From an uncultured Hungatella sp. (GTDB taxonomy: Bacteria > Bacillota > Clostridia > Lachnospirales > Lachnospiraceae): a DNA stretch of 26,887 nt. The position numbers and the translations under genes are program-made. Below the pieces are notes generated by a model. That model worked only from the letters and a program-made list of their open reading frames with translations. It was not told the DNA's origin and made no database searches. Of this stretch, positions 6,644 to 15,458 are shown piece after piece (within the stretch, counting starts at the first letter, position 1; every line of letters begins with the position of its first letter). The DNA is taken from the NCBI GenBank assembly GCA_910585645.1, contig CAJUFP010000068.1:1-26887 (forward strand), written 5' to 3'.

Positions 6644-8231
6644 GTTCAATTCCTCTCCCTTTCTTCGCCCACTCCCTGGGCAGCATTCCCGTGTACTTCT
6701 TAAACAAATCGGCAAAATACTTTTTATCCGAATACCCTACCAGGCGGCACACCTCATACACCCTGCTGCCGGGAAGCTCCAAAAGTTCCTTGGCCTTCTC
6801 CATGCGCACCAGGGTAATATACTCATTAAAATTCACCTGCAAAATCTCCTTAAACGAAAAAGACAAATAGGACGGGCTTACATACACGTAATCCGCCATT
6901 TTCTTTAAGGTGATGTTCTCCCCGCAATGGCTGTCAATATACTGCTTTACCTTCCGCACGCTCTTTTCAATCTCTGAATTTTCCTCCTGCCGGCGCTCCT
7001 GGCACAAATCTCCCACAAAGCCTGTCATCCACTGCTCCATGGCGTCCATGGTGTGATTCTTCCTAAACTGCTCCATCACGTCCGCAATGTGTATCTCCTG
7101 CCCCCCGGGACAGTTGTTGCACAGCCGCAGCAGCAAACTCATCAAATGTTCCTGCAGCCTGGCAGGTTCTGTCTGCCTCATCCTTCTGATGGTCTGAAAA
7201 TACAGAGCCAGCTTTTCAAGCACTGCCTCCCTGCCCTTCCCTGCCAGCCGGACAATCTCCTCCTCCATGTCCCCCGGATACTCCAGCACGCCGCCGTCCT
7301 TAATCTCCGGGATGTCCAGTATGGAAATAATCGCGCTGTTTCCCATATAGAATTTGTGCTCCAGCGCCTTCTTTGCCTGGCGGAATGAATCGGAGATCCC
7401 CCGGTAATCTTCCTGGCAGTCCCCGATGCCCGCGGACACCGTAACGCCGAAAAACTCCTGCATCTTTTTCTGCAATTCCACAATCAGGGCATACAACCGG
7501 TAGTAAACCGTGGTCTTATTCCAACTCTCCTGATAATTCACCAGAAACGCCACCTGCCCCCCATCCAGGCCGAAGGCCTCACAGCCGTAAGTCTCCCTTA
7601 TAATCTCACTGCCGATATTTTCAATGGCATAGGACAGCAGGCCGTCCCTGTTGTCCCCCTGGTCCGGCTCCGCCAGAACCACCATCAGGCCTCTGGTGGA
7701 AAGGGAAATCCCCAGAGCGTCCCATTGCTCCCTAAGCTCCTCTTCACTGCCCCATCCCCGGCCTTCCCCGCATTTCTGAAACCATTTCATCCGCATCAGA
7801 GGAATGCTTTTCTGGTAGCGCAGCCAGATATCTGCCTGCTTCTCCTTTTCCTTCTGCCTGGCAGCCTTTCTCTCCATCTCCCGAACCACCAGTTCCTTAA
7901 TCTCTTCGATTCTCACAGGCTTTGACAAATATTCCACAATCCCCAGGCGCACCGCCTCTCTGGCATACTCAAATTCATCATACCCTGTAAGCACCAGAAA
8001 ACGCACCTCCGGATACACGTTAAGCACATCCCTTGCCAGGTCCAGGCCATTTAAAAAAGGCATCTTTATATCTGTGATTACCATGTCCGCGCAGTTTTCC
8101 AGAACATAATCCCTGGCATCCTTCCCATTGTAAAAACAGTGTACCTCAACCCCCATGGCCTCCCAGTCCACTGCCCCTGCAATCCCCTGGACAATATCCT
8201 TCTTGTCATCCACCAGCACAAGCCGAAACAT
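6630..8231 (-). CDS. AraC-type response regulator (YesN-like)
   Basis: A 533-residue protein with an N-terminal receiver domain (VDD at 7-9, phosphoacceptor D54 in ITDIKMP, conserved T and K further on), a long middle region of about 300 residues, and a C-terminal pair of AraC helix-turn-helix motifs (about 425-525, with MADYVYVSPSYLS and VCRLVGYSDKKYFADLFKK). It should bind DNA when phosphorylated by the adjacent kinase and activate the sugar genes around it. Its ATG overlaps the kinase stop codon by one base (TAATG), a strong sign of coupled translation. The target promoter is probably the one before the binding-protein gene (inference). Confidence 0.92.
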   Translation of the reverse strand: MFRLVLVDDKKDIVQGIAGAVDWEAMGVEVHCFYNGKDARDYVLENCADMVITDIKMPFLNGLDLARDVLNVYPEVRFLVLTGYDEFEYAREAVRLGIVEYLSKPVRIEEIKELVVREMERKAARQKEKEKQADIWLRYQKSIPLMRMKWFQKCGEGRGWGSEEELREQWDALGISLSTRGLMVVLAEPDQGDNRDGLLSYAIENIGSEIIRETYGCEAFGLDGGQVAFLVNYQESWNKTTVYYRLYALIVELQKKMQEFFGVTVSAGIGDCQEDYRGISDSFRQAKKALEHKFYMGNSAIISILDIPEIKDGGVLEYPGDMEEEIVRLAGKGREAVLEKLALYFQTIRRMRQTEPARLQEHLMSLLLRLCNNCPGGQEIHIADVMEQFRKNHTMDAMEQWMTGFVGDLCQERRQEENSEIEKSVRKVKQYIDSHCGENITLKKMADYVYVSPSYLSFSFKEILQVNFNEYITLVRMEKAKELLELPGSRVYEVCRLVGYSDKKYFADLFKKYTGMLPREWAKKGRGIEHGLD

Positions 8232-9913
8232 TAGCTCTCCATCCTCTCCAACCCAATCCTGATCTCCACCACCGTCTCCTCATAAGGGACGCTGGTGACT
8301 TTCATGCCGGCATCCCCGCCGTAATGCAGCTTAAGCCGTTCCTCAATGTTCTTAAGGGCATACCCGGAATACTGGCTTTTGTGGCTGTCCGCCCCGCTAC
8401 CGAACCCGCAGCCATTGTCCGCCACCCGGAACACCATGTCGCAGCCGTCAATTTCAGCGCTCACCCGTATGCGCCCTCTGCTCTCCATGTCCGCAAAACC
8501 GTGGACCATGCTGTTTTCCGCCAAAGGCTGTAAAAGTATCTTTACGATTCGGTAATGCTTCACTTCCGGCTGACATACAATTTCATAATCAAACTTATCG
8601 CTGAAAATCACTTTCTGGATGCGCAGATAATTTTCCACGTGCTTTAACTCCTGCTCCACGGATATTTCCTCAGACCCCTTGCTCAGCCCGATTCTCAGCA
8701 TCTGGGAAAGGTCCACCACAATCTGGCCTATTTCATCCTTTTTTCCGGAAATCGAATACCAGTACAGGGAATCCAGGGTATTGTACAGAAAATGGGGATT
8801 GATCTGGGCCTGAAGCACCCTCATCTCCGCTTTCCTCTTATTTTCTTCCACCCTGGCCACCTGACGTTTTTCTTCCTCCAGCATGGCGATATACCCCTCA
8901 ATCTGGGTACACATGGAGTTAAAACTCTGGCCCAGCTCCCCGATCTCATCCTTGCCTCTTAAGTTGGAGCGGACGCTGAAATCCCCGTTTTCAAACTCCT
9001 TTACCTTGTGCATCAGGCTGTAGATCGGTTTGGTCACTGTCCCCGCCACCCACATAGCCAGGAACACACAGCATATAAGGACTGCCAGGGAGACTGCCAC
9101 CATCTTCTTCATGGCCCGGTTCAAATCCTCAAACAAATGGTTCCTGTCCATGATGCAGCTAATGATCCAGTCATTGATGTGAATGGTGTTGGTATTGACC
9201 ACATAGCCTGCTTCTTCCCTGTGCCAAAACAGGTCTTCATCCCCGAATATTACCTTCTGGCCATTGTGGATAATCAGATAGCAGTCCAAAGAATCCTCCA
9301 GGCTTTTTAAATAGGAAAACATCCGGTCCGCGTCAATATTGATCACCATATAGGCTTCATTTTTCGCGGAAAAAGAGTTATTGGGAATCCGCAGGATAAT
9401 GGGAAGCACCATCTTCCCTGTTCCCTCATTCATCACCTGCTCCTCTGACCAGTAAATAAGGAAACGCCTCTGAGCCTCCTCCATCCTGTGGCTGATATCA
9501 TAATTCATGGAGTAATTGTCGCCGTAAAACCATGTCCCCTTTAAGTAAAGGCCCATGGAATCAATAAATTCACTGCGAAGCTGAATCTGTGTCAGAATAG
9601 GGACAATCACGGACTGGGCCACAATGTAATCCGTCCGGTCATTGGCCACGTCCAGAGTCAGAGCGCCCTGCAGCCCCTCGTCCACAGCGCTGTAGTGAAC
9701 CAGGTTAATAATGTTCTGGTATTCTGTGTTTACGTATCGGGAAGTCTGCTCCACGGTCTGATGGATAATGTGGTCCAGCTTTTTCCTGTAAATTTCCGTG
9801 ATGCTGGAGGAAGCCGCGGCCACGCACGCAATCCACACAAGCACCACCGACACCACGGATACCAGAATCATCTTCTGCCGCAGCTTCATGTCCGCAAATA
9901 CGCATTTTACCAT
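8231..9913 (-). CDS. Sensor histidine kinase, YesM/LytS type
   Basis: A 560-residue membrane kinase. Order: TM1 (about 17-35), an extracytoplasmic sensing domain (about 40-270, Cache-like in length), TM2 (271-291), HAMP (about 292-345), a short coiled coil, the His_kinase box INPHFLYNTLDSL (phosphorylated H374), and an HATPase domain with N-box LAENSMVHG (N467) and DNGCGFG (499-505). This is the one-box kinase family commonly paired with AraC-type regulators next to ABC sugar importers in Firmicutes. It probably senses the sugar or its loaded binding protein. The ATG at 9913 has AGGAGG 7 nt upstream. It lies 95 nt after the GH3 gene, with a possible promoter of its own. Confidence 0.92.
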   Translation of the reverse strand: MVKCVFADMKLRQKMILVSVVSVVLVWIACVAAASSSITEIYRKKLDHIIHQTVEQTSRYVNTEYQNIINLVHYSAVDEGLQGALTLDVANDRTDYIVAQSVIVPILTQIQLRSEFIDSMGLYLKGTWFYGDNYSMNYDISHRMEEAQRRFLIYWSEEQVMNEGTGKMVLPIILRIPNNSFSAKNEAYMVINIDADRMFSYLKSLEDSLDCYLIIHNGQKVIFGDEDLFWHREEAGYVVNTNTIHINDWIISCIMDRNHLFEDLNRAMKKMVAVSLAVLICCVFLAMWVAGTVTKPIYSLMHKVKEFENGDFSVRSNLRGKDEIGELGQSFNSMCTQIEGYIAMLEEEKRQVARVEENKRKAEMRVLQAQINPHFLYNTLDSLYWYSISGKKDEIGQIVVDLSQMLRIGLSKGSEEISVEQELKHVENYLRIQKVIFSDKFDYEIVCQPEVKHYRIVKILLQPLAENSMVHGFADMESRGRIRVSAEIDGCDMVFRVADNGCGFGSGADSHKSQYSGYALKNIEERLKLHYGGDAGMKVTSVPYEETVVEIRIGLERMES

Positions 9914-9945
9914 AATTATGCCTCCTGCATGTTGTCCTTTTCCCT

Positions 9946-9974
9946 ATTCTAAGTCATTTTCTGTCAGGAGTAAA
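9946..9974 (-). promoter_or_regulatory. Possible internal promoter for the two-component genes
   Basis: TTTACT (9974-9969) and TAGAAT (9951-9946) are 17 nt apart on the minus strand, in the gap between the GH3 and kinase genes, 33 nt before the kinase ATG. This would give basal expression of sensor and regulator. The -35 match is modest. Confidence 0.35.
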
Positions 9975-10008
9975 TATGGATAAAAAGCCTGAAAATTCCA
10001 GCAAGTGG

Positions 10009-11733
10009 TCACACCATATCTTCAGAAGCCTGCCACATTCTCTCTTCAAGGGGCCACTCTCCTTCCGGGCTTACTACCCCAAACAGCACGCCTGCAGTCA
10101 CTTTGATGTTTTCCGGCGACGTGGCAAACGTAATGACCACATTTTCAGCATGCTCCGGAATTGACAACTCCCTGTATGGCGTATTGGTGACAACGATAAT
10201 CTTTTTGTCACTGTTTCTGATGATCCGGTCAATCACATCCTTGTTGGACAAAGCTCCCCTGAGAAAATAGCTGGTTATGACAACGTAATCGAAATCTTCC
10301 TTAAGCCTTTCCTCCACGGTCCTTTTGTCCTCCTCGTCCCAGGAGTAGGACGTCTCCTGATAGGAAACATGGGAGCCGTATTTCAGACAGTTCTCATAGA
10401 GAATCCCGGAGTGCCACTGAAAGTCATTATAATGTTTCACCTTCTGTTCCACCACCAGCACCTTTTTGTCTGACGGTATGGGCAAAAATCTCTTTCCCAC
10501 AGTCATTACGGAGCGTCTCGCCGCCTGGGCCGCCAGCTCCCCTATGGCCGGGTCCCCAATCACCTGCTCCGGGCAGACCTTGTGATTATTCCTGTCAAAA
10601 AACAATCCGTACTCATATTTCAAGTTCAGGACGCGGTATACTTTTTGGTCCAGTTCTTCCATGGGAATCCGCCCCTGTTCCACGAATCGGCGGATACTGT
10701 CTATGGTCTCTTCCACAAGATGGTTCTCCGCTTTCATCAGCACCAAATCCGCCCCCGCCTCCAGCGCAAGGGCACAGGCATTGGCCACCCCGTATCTGAC
10801 GGCTATGGCTCCCATGGTCATGCTGTCCGTGGTAATCACCCCCTGAAAGCCCAGTTCTTCCCTCAACAGCCCGGTGATCACTTTCTTTGAAACCGTGGCA
10901 ATGTTATCCGGGTCAATGGCAGGGAAAATACTGTGGGCAATCATAATCGACGGCAGCACGCCCGCTTCTATCAGCTTTCTGTAGGGAAGAAGCTCCCTCT
11001 CTTCCATGGTTTTTCTGTCCACGTCAATTACCGGAACCTGAAAATGGGCGTCTATCTCCGAATGGCCTCTTCCGGGAAAATGTTTCCCTGTGGCAATCAT
11101 TTTTCCGTCCCGGAATCCCCGGCAGCTTTCCATGGCGTATTCCGCCACCACCTGGGCGCTGTCTGAGTAGGCCCTGGTATAGATTTCCGGATTTTTCGGC
11201 TCCGTGTTCACATCCAGCACCGGGGAGTGAATCCAGTTGAACCCCACGGCCTTGCTCTGAAGGGACACTGCCTTTGCAATCTCGTAGGCCATCTTCGAAT
11301 CCCCCATGGCCCGGATGCCCATAGGCTTGGCGAAAAGATTTACGCCGCCAAAACAGAAATCCGCGCTGCTTCCTCCCTCCTGGTCGTAGGAAAAGTGCAG
11401 AGGAATGGATAAAGGCCTTCTCCTCGCCGCGGCCTGCAGATCTTCCAGAATCTCCTTGTACTGGGAGGCCGTACACACCGGAGCCCCGCTTTTGAACCTG
11501 ACCCCGTGTTTTCCCTCCACCGACACCACGGTCCTGGCGCTTTTAGGGTCCACATAGCTGCCGAAAGTCCTCATGTCGCAGGAAAGCCGCAGACCCCCGC
11601 AGTGATACTGTTCAATATACCGGTAAATGTGTTTTTGGGGAACCACCCCGGCAAATCCCAGGGTGAGCACAGCCCCTATCTTCTGTTCCAGAGTCATCTT
11701 TTTCACAATATGTTCCATGTATGTATGTTCCAT
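10009..11733 (-). CDS. GH3 glycoside hydrolase, NagZ-like beta-N-acetylhexosaminidase
   Basis: A 574-residue cytosolic protein. The GH3 barrel (about 10-350) contains YDQEGG (116-121), KHFPGRG (217-223) and the D228-x-H230 pair in EIDAH, which is the Asp/His acid-base dyad special to the NagZ branch, then the nucleophile D303 in GVITTDSMTMGAI. A C-terminal alpha/beta domain (about 390-574) follows, longer than in single-domain NagZ. These marks point to cleavage (or phosphorolysis, as some GH3 members do) of beta-linked N-acetylhexosamine. With an importer and GH88, it could finish breakdown of an imported HexNAc-containing oligosaccharide; peptidoglycan recycling is the alternative. The ATG at 11733 is preceded by a GAGGAAGGGG stretch. 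It lies 24 nt downstream of the permease gene. Confidence 0.87.
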   Translation of the reverse strand: MEHTYMEHIVKKMTLEQKIGAVLTLGFAGVVPQKHIYRYIEQYHCGGLRLSCDMRTFGSYVDPKSARTVVSVEGKHGVRFKSGAPVCTASQYKEILEDLQAAARRRPLSIPLHFSYDQEGGSSADFCFGGVNLFAKPMGIRAMGDSKMAYEIAKAVSLQSKAVGFNWIHSPVLDVNTEPKNPEIYTRAYSDSAQVVAEYAMESCRGFRDGKMIATGKHFPGRGHSEIDAHFQVPVIDVDRKTMEERELLPYRKLIEAGVLPSIMIAHSIFPAIDPDNIATVSKKVITGLLREELGFQGVITTDSMTMGAIAVRYGVANACALALEAGADLVLMKAENHLVEETIDSIRRFVEQGRIPMEELDQKVYRVLNLKYEYGLFFDRNNHKVCPEQVIGDPAIGELAAQAARRSVMTVGKRFLPIPSDKKVLVVEQKVKHYNDFQWHSGILYENCLKYGSHVSYQETSYSWDEEDKRTVEERLKEDFDYVVITSYFLRGALSNKDVIDRIIRNSDKKIIVVTNTPYRELSIPEHAENVVITFATSPENIKVTAGVLFGVVSPEGEWPLEERMWQASEDMV

Positions 11734-11757
11734 TGGAGCCCCTTCCTCTCTGCCTCT

Positions 11758-12603
11758 TTAGCCTTTCACCGCGCCGTCAACGGTACCTGTCATAAAGTAT
11801 TTATTGCACACAAAATACACCAGCAGCATGGGAATAATGGAAATTGCCGCCCCTGCCATCATCAGATGCCACTCTGCCGCCGCGGAAGCGCCGTATTTTA
11901 ACTGCACCACCCCTACGGTCAGCGGCCGAAGCTGGGGCTGGGTCATGGTAAACACGGAAGAGGTGATGTAGTCGTTCCATGTGTGGCGGAACTGGAACAG
12001 GGCCACCACCCCCAAAATGGGTTTCAGCAGAGGAAGCAGCACGCTGTAAAAAATACGGAACGGACCGCATCCGTCAATCATAGCCGCCTCGTCCAGCTCT
12101 GTGGGCAGGCCGGAGATAAATTTCGTAATCAAAAAGATGTTGGTCCCCTGAGCGCCGATATTGATCAGGATTACAGGCCACAGGGTATTGTGCAGGTTCA
12201 CCTTCACTGCCAGCAGATACAGAGGCCGCAGCGTGACAGAACCCAGGGCAATAAACATGGTGGCCATGTAAAGGCCGTAGATCGCCTGCCGTCCCGGAAA
12301 CTTCCTCCGCTCCAGACAATAAGCGGTCAGCGCGGAAATAATAACCGCTCCTACGGTGGAGAAAAAGCACATAAACAGGGAGTTAAAGGTGTACTGGGCA
12401 AAATTTGCCTTTTCCCACACTTCTTTGTAATTGCCAAACTGCCATTCTTTTGGAAACAGGCTGCCGCCGGAGAGCATTTCCATATTGGTCTTAAGCCCTC
12501 CTACCAGGGCGTAAAATACGGGATACACGATGATTGCGGCAATGACTGACAGTACCAGATATAAAGCCGTTTTTACCACGATTTTCTTTGCTTTTCCGTT
12601 CAT
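11758..12603 (-). CDS. ABC sugar transporter permease, MalG/CUT1 type
   Basis: A 281-residue inner-membrane protein with about six membrane segments, beginning with a hydrophobic helix at about 10-33 and a periplasmic-type loop with FPKEW. The EAA loop that docks the ATPase is ELDEAAMIDGCGPFRIF, with the usual G after seven residues. It ends in YFMTGTVDGAVKG, typical of MalG-type permeases. It partners the permease encoded just upstream (12 nt away). ATG 12603 has AGGAGG 8 nt upstream. No ABC ATPase gene is present in the window, so an MsmX-like shared ATPase encoded elsewhere is expected. Confidence 0.93.
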   Translation of the reverse strand: MNGKAKKIVVKTALYLVLSVIAAIIVYPVFYALVGGLKTNMEMLSGGSLFPKEWQFGNYKEVWEKANFAQYTFNSLFMCFFSTVGAVIISALTAYCLERRKFPGRQAIYGLYMATMFIALGSVTLRPLYLLAVKVNLHNTLWPVILINIGAQGTNIFLITKFISGLPTELDEAAMIDGCGPFRIFYSVLLPLLKPILGVVALFQFRHTWNDYITSSVFTMTQPQLRPLTVGVVQLKYGASAAAEWHLMMAGAAISIIPMLLVYFVCNKYFMTGTVDGAVKG

Positions 12604-12615
12604 AATGCCTACCTC

Positions 12616-13536
12616 CTAAAACGTCTCATTCATGCGCCTGGACCATTTCAGATAAATGATGGTCACAATGCCTACCAGCACTGCCGTTGCAAACGCCACC
12701 GCGGAACCATAGCCGTACTGAAGGGCAATGTTCCCGCCTGCGTCGCCCATGGGGAACATAAGGCGGTATATGTAAAGGTAGAGAACCTCGGTCTTGTTGT
12801 TGGGGCCGCCGGATGTAAGGACCATGATATTTTCGTAATCTTTAAACGCCTGGGTGAGAGCCAGCATAATGACCATCTGGGTAATGGGAGCCATCATGGG
12901 GATTGTGATGTAGCGCATCTTTTTCCACCCTGTAGCCCCGTCCAGCTCCGCGCTCTCGTAAATATCGCTGGGAATGGTCTGGAGCCCGGAGAGGAAATAT
13001 ATCATGTAGTTTCCGATGGCCCCCCAGACCGCCACAATAAGAACCGTCACCATAGCGCTTTTGCTGTCAAACCAGTTGATAGGCTTCTGAATCAGCCCAA
13101 GGGCCATGAGCATCTGGTTTACCGTGCCGTTGTAGGGGTTAAAGATCAGGTAGAATACCATGCTCATAACGGAAACGCTGATAATGGTGGGCATGAAAAA
13201 TACTGTCCGATAGAACATCCTGCCTTTTAATTTCAGATTCAGCACCACCGCGAACAAAAATGCCACAGGAATGGTCAACACCATTTTTCCCGCCGCGTAC
13301 ACAAGGGTGTTTTTAACGGCGTTCCAGAACATGTCGTCTCTCATCAGTTTTCCAAAATTTGCAAGCCCTGTAAAGCTGTACTCCCCAAAGGAGGTGTAGT
13401 GATAAAACATATTTTTTATAATCCACCCAATGGGATAGATCGCGAACACGGCCAGAAAGAAAAGTCCTGGCAGCAGCATGAGGTAAACTACCCCATTCTC
13501 TTTTATCTGCGCAGTCAAGGTTTTAGTTTGTTTCAT
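12616..13536 (-). CDS. ABC sugar transporter permease, MalF/CUT1 type
   Basis: A 306-residue protein with six predicted membrane helices, starting MKQTKTLTAQI followed by a first helix with LMLLPGLFFLAVFAIYPIG. The EAA loop is YESAELDGATGWKKMRYITIP. The ATG at 13536 is chosen: AGAGAGG lies about 9 nt before it. An in-frame ATG at 13578 adds 14 charged residues and lacks a good ribosome binding site. It forms the heterodimeric channel with the next gene. The 80-nt gap after the binding-protein gene contains overlapping hairpins. Confidence 0.92.
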   Translation of the reverse strand: MKQTKTLTAQIKENGVVYLMLLPGLFFLAVFAIYPIGWIIKNMFYHYTSFGEYSFTGLANFGKLMRDDMFWNAVKNTLVYAAGKMVLTIPVAFLFAVVLNLKLKGRMFYRTVFFMPTIISVSVMSMVFYLIFNPYNGTVNQMLMALGLIQKPINWFDSKSAMVTVLIVAVWGAIGNYMIYFLSGLQTIPSDIYESAELDGATGWKKMRYITIPMMAPITQMVIMLALTQAFKDYENIMVLTSGGPNNKTEVLYLYIYRLMFPMGDAGGNIALQYGYGSAVAFATAVLVGIVTIIYLKWSRRMNETF

Positions 13537-13552
13537 AAGTTTATGCCTCTCT

Positions 13553-13588
13553 CCCTTTTTTGAAAAGAAAGGGGACATCCCTGCCCCC
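13553..13588 (-). other. Overlapping hairpins between binding-protein and permease genes
   Basis: Two mutually exclusive stems can form in the transcript: GGGG/CCCC around 13571-13588 with a 10-nt loop, followed by a T-rich stretch, and CCCTTT/AAAGGG at 13553-13573. In ABC operons such structures often cause partial termination or 3'-end protection, so the binding protein is made in excess of the permeases. Function here is inferred. Confidence 0.35.
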
Positions 13589-13616
13589 TGTCTCTGTCTA
13601 GCGTCCTGTCTTTCTC

Positions 13617-15005
13617 CTATTTCGCAATGATCGGGTCCAGTGTGCCTGCCTCAATGGCTGACTCCAGGGCCTGGTTGTAGACTTGGTTCATCTGGGCGGT
13701 CACCGCGCCAAGGTCGTCCTGTCCCAGAATCACCGCCGCGTAGGCGTCATAGAATGTCTTTCCTTCGATAACAAGTCCTGCCATCTCCGGAGCCAGAGGC
13801 GCGATGGTGTCTGTCTCTGTCAGGGTAAAGCATTCGGACGCGTACTGCTTGCTGGGCTGGGCTTTCTGGGCAACGCTTGGCACCACGATGATGCCGTACC
13901 CCTGCTCATGATACCCGATCATATAGTCTTCGCTGCACATAAACTGCATAAACTCCCAGGCTGCCTCCGGATGTTTGCACTGACTGGAGATGACAAAGCT
14001 GCGGCCTGCTGCATTCATGGTATTGACTCCCTTTACCCCGTCTATGGTAGGCAGTTGGCAGGCGTACCAGTTTTGCTCTGTGGGGAACTGGGAGTCGTAC
14101 ACTGAAACCTCCCAATAGCCGGACATGTACATTCCAATGTTGCCTAAGGCAAACTGAGCTCTCAGCGGGTCAATGTCAAGGCTTTCGGTTCCCGGGAAAA
14201 AGGAGCCGTCCTGATACATATCCGCAAATGCCTGGACTACTTTGGCGTACTGGTCAAAATTGTATTTGCCTTCTTTAAAATCGTAGTAGAACATATCCGA
14301 CAGCCTTGCCACCTCGTCCACGGAGCGGTACATGGAGCTGTAGCCGTTCTTTAAGTTCATGGCAAACCCGTAAATACCTTCGCCGCTTAATTTTTCCGTG
14401 ATGATCTTTGCGTACTCCCTCACCTCCGCCATGGTCTTAGGCGGCGCCTCCGGGTCAAGTCCGGCTTTTTCAAAAATATCTTTATTGTAAATAAGCCGGT
14501 ACGTATTGCCGAACTGGGGAAGTGAGTAGGTCTTGCCCTTGTAAACATTGATGTTTTCGATTCCAAGGGTATCCCCAAACCTCTCCCTGTCCTGATCTGT
14601 GAGAAAATCGTCGATGGGAATAATCATGTCCTTGCTGGCATAGGGAGCAATCTCACTTTTTGCCCGGAAGATGTCCGGCGCCTGATTGCTCTGGAATGAC
14701 AGTTCCAGGTTGTTGTCATAGTTTTCCGTCATCACCTCATAGGAGACTTCAATGTTCTTGTCATTGGTGGAGTTGAACTCGTCTATCTTTTTCTGCACAT
14801 ACTCCATATCGTGTCTCTGGTTGGACCAGTACACCAGCTTGATCTTGTCTCCGCCGCTGCCTCCGGCTCCCTGTGCCTGGGTTCCCTGGGCGTTCTGACT
14901 GCCTCCGGCTCCCTGTCCCTGGTCTGCTTCCGGTGAACCGCAGCCTGCCATCGCCAGCGCTGCCGCCATCATTGCTGCTGTTGTTACGGTCAATAATTTC
15001 TTCAC
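13617..15005 (-). CDS. ABC sugar-binding lipoprotein (family 1 solute-binding protein)
   Basis: A 462-residue extracellular lipoprotein. The signal peptide MKKLLTVTTAAMMAAALAMAG ends in a lipobox AMAGC with lipidated C22, followed by a Gly/Gln/Ala-rich linker (about 23-53) and a two-lobe binding fold starting KIKLVYWSNQRHDMEYVQ. Other family traits are NTYRLIYNKDIFEKAGLD and the C-terminal AWEFMQFMCSE. It captures the sugar for the two permeases. The start is a GTG at 15005 with GGGAGG 8 nt upstream. It is the first gene of the sugar operon, behind a good promoter. The ligand is unknown; GH88 and GH3 downstream suggest an unsaturated uronate/HexNAc oligosaccharide. Confidence 0.95.
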   Translation of the reverse strand: MKKLLTVTTAAMMAAALAMAGCGSPEADQGQGAGGSQNAQGTQAQGAGGSGGDKIKLVYWSNQRHDMEYVQKKIDEFNSTNDKNIEVSYEVMTENYDNNLELSFQSNQAPDIFRAKSEIAPYASKDMIIPIDDFLTDQDRERFGDTLGIENINVYKGKTYSLPQFGNTYRLIYNKDIFEKAGLDPEAPPKTMAEVREYAKIITEKLSGEGIYGFAMNLKNGYSSMYRSVDEVARLSDMFYYDFKEGKYNFDQYAKVVQAFADMYQDGSFFPGTESLDIDPLRAQFALGNIGMYMSGYWEVSVYDSQFPTEQNWYACQLPTIDGVKGVNTMNAAGRSFVISSQCKHPEAAWEFMQFMCSEDYMIGYHEQGYGIIVVPSVAQKAQPSKQYASECFTLTETDTIAPLAPEMAGLVIEGKTFYDAYAAVILGQDDLGAVTAQMNQVYNQALESAIEAGTLDPIIAK

Positions 15006-15035
15006 GTGTATTACCTCCCTGTGTTTTATGGGTGT

Positions 15036-15064
15036 ATTTTACCATCAGGGGGATTTTTTCACAA
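15036..15064 (-). promoter_or_regulatory. Promoter of the sugar-transport operon
   Basis: TTGTGA (15064-15059) and TAAAAT (15041-15036) are exactly 17 nt apart, placing the transcript start about 23 nt before the GTG at 15005. The region just upstream (15065-15130) has runs of G and A that could hold activator sites for the AraC-type regulator; no clear repeat pair is visible. Confidence 0.55.
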
Positions 15065-15133
15065 TTAGACAAACTTTTCTTGTAGGTGGGGAAATTTTTG
15101 AGAAAAAAGGGGGAGAATCTTTTGAAAGGATGG

Positions 15134-15158
15134 GGGGAGACTGAAAGAATGTCTCCCC
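15134..15158 (-). terminator. Probable intrinsic terminator after the DUF4160-like gene
   Basis: GGGGAGAC and GTCTCCCC form a perfect 8-bp stem with a 9-nt loop, 17 nt after the stop codon of the small gene at 15175. On the minus strand the sequence after the stem is only moderately T-rich, so efficiency is uncertain. It separates the small-gene cassette from the sugar-operon promoter. Confidence 0.5.
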
Positions 15159-15174
15159 TGCCCTAAATGATAGT

Positions 15175-15456
15175 TCATTTTCCTTCATAAAATCCTGTAT
15201 CACTTAATTCCAGCCACTTCAGATACATTTCTTTATAATGGCTTTTTATAAATTCACGGATTTTTCGGATTTCCTTGTCTGACAGAGCGCCTTTCTTTTC
15301 TATTGTAGTATCACCGTTGCTTTTTACAAAAAATTTTGCAGCTCCTGCCTCCGTCAGTTTTTTGTCGCTGGCATGGACATGCATCGCTTCGATGATACAA
15401 TGAGCCGTATAATAGAGGTAGTAACCACATACTTTAAATTCAAAATACTTTGGCAT
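15175..15456 (-). CDS. Small DUF4160-like protein
   Basis: A 93-residue protein starting MPKYFEFKVCGYYLYYTAHC, with an EAMHVHAS segment near residue 25, AKFFVKSNG near 40, and a C-terminal LSDKEIRKIREFIKSHYKEMYLKW helix. This matches the plan of DUF4160 proteins (a His-x-His strand, an A-K-F-W/F strand, and a final helix with KEI). DUF4160 genes often sit beside another tiny gene in toxin-antitoxin-like pairs, but a biochemical role is not established. GGAGGAG, encoded within the last codons of the upstream gene, is its ribosome binding site and only 2 nt separate the genes. The gene is AT-rich compared with the flanking operons. The domain call is from memory. Confidence 0.7.
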   Translation of the reverse strand: MPKYFEFKVCGYYLYYTAHCIIEAMHVHASDKKLTEAGAAKFFVKSNGDTTIEKKGALSDKEIRKIREFIKSHYKEMYLKWLELSDTGFYEGK

Positions 15457-15458
15457 CT

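Noticed and set aside
5120..6703. 527-codon open frame on the plus strand opposite GH88 and the repeat array
   Set aside because: Its first part is the translated 16-bp repeat and the rest is the mirror of the GH88 gene. It is Pro/His/Ser-rich without domain signals and has no ribosome binding site.
5534..15005. An ABC ATPase gene in the sugar locus
   Set aside because: I looked for a Walker A/LSGGQ gene near the permeases and found none. CUT1 importers in Firmicutes usually share an MsmX-type ATPase encoded elsewhere.
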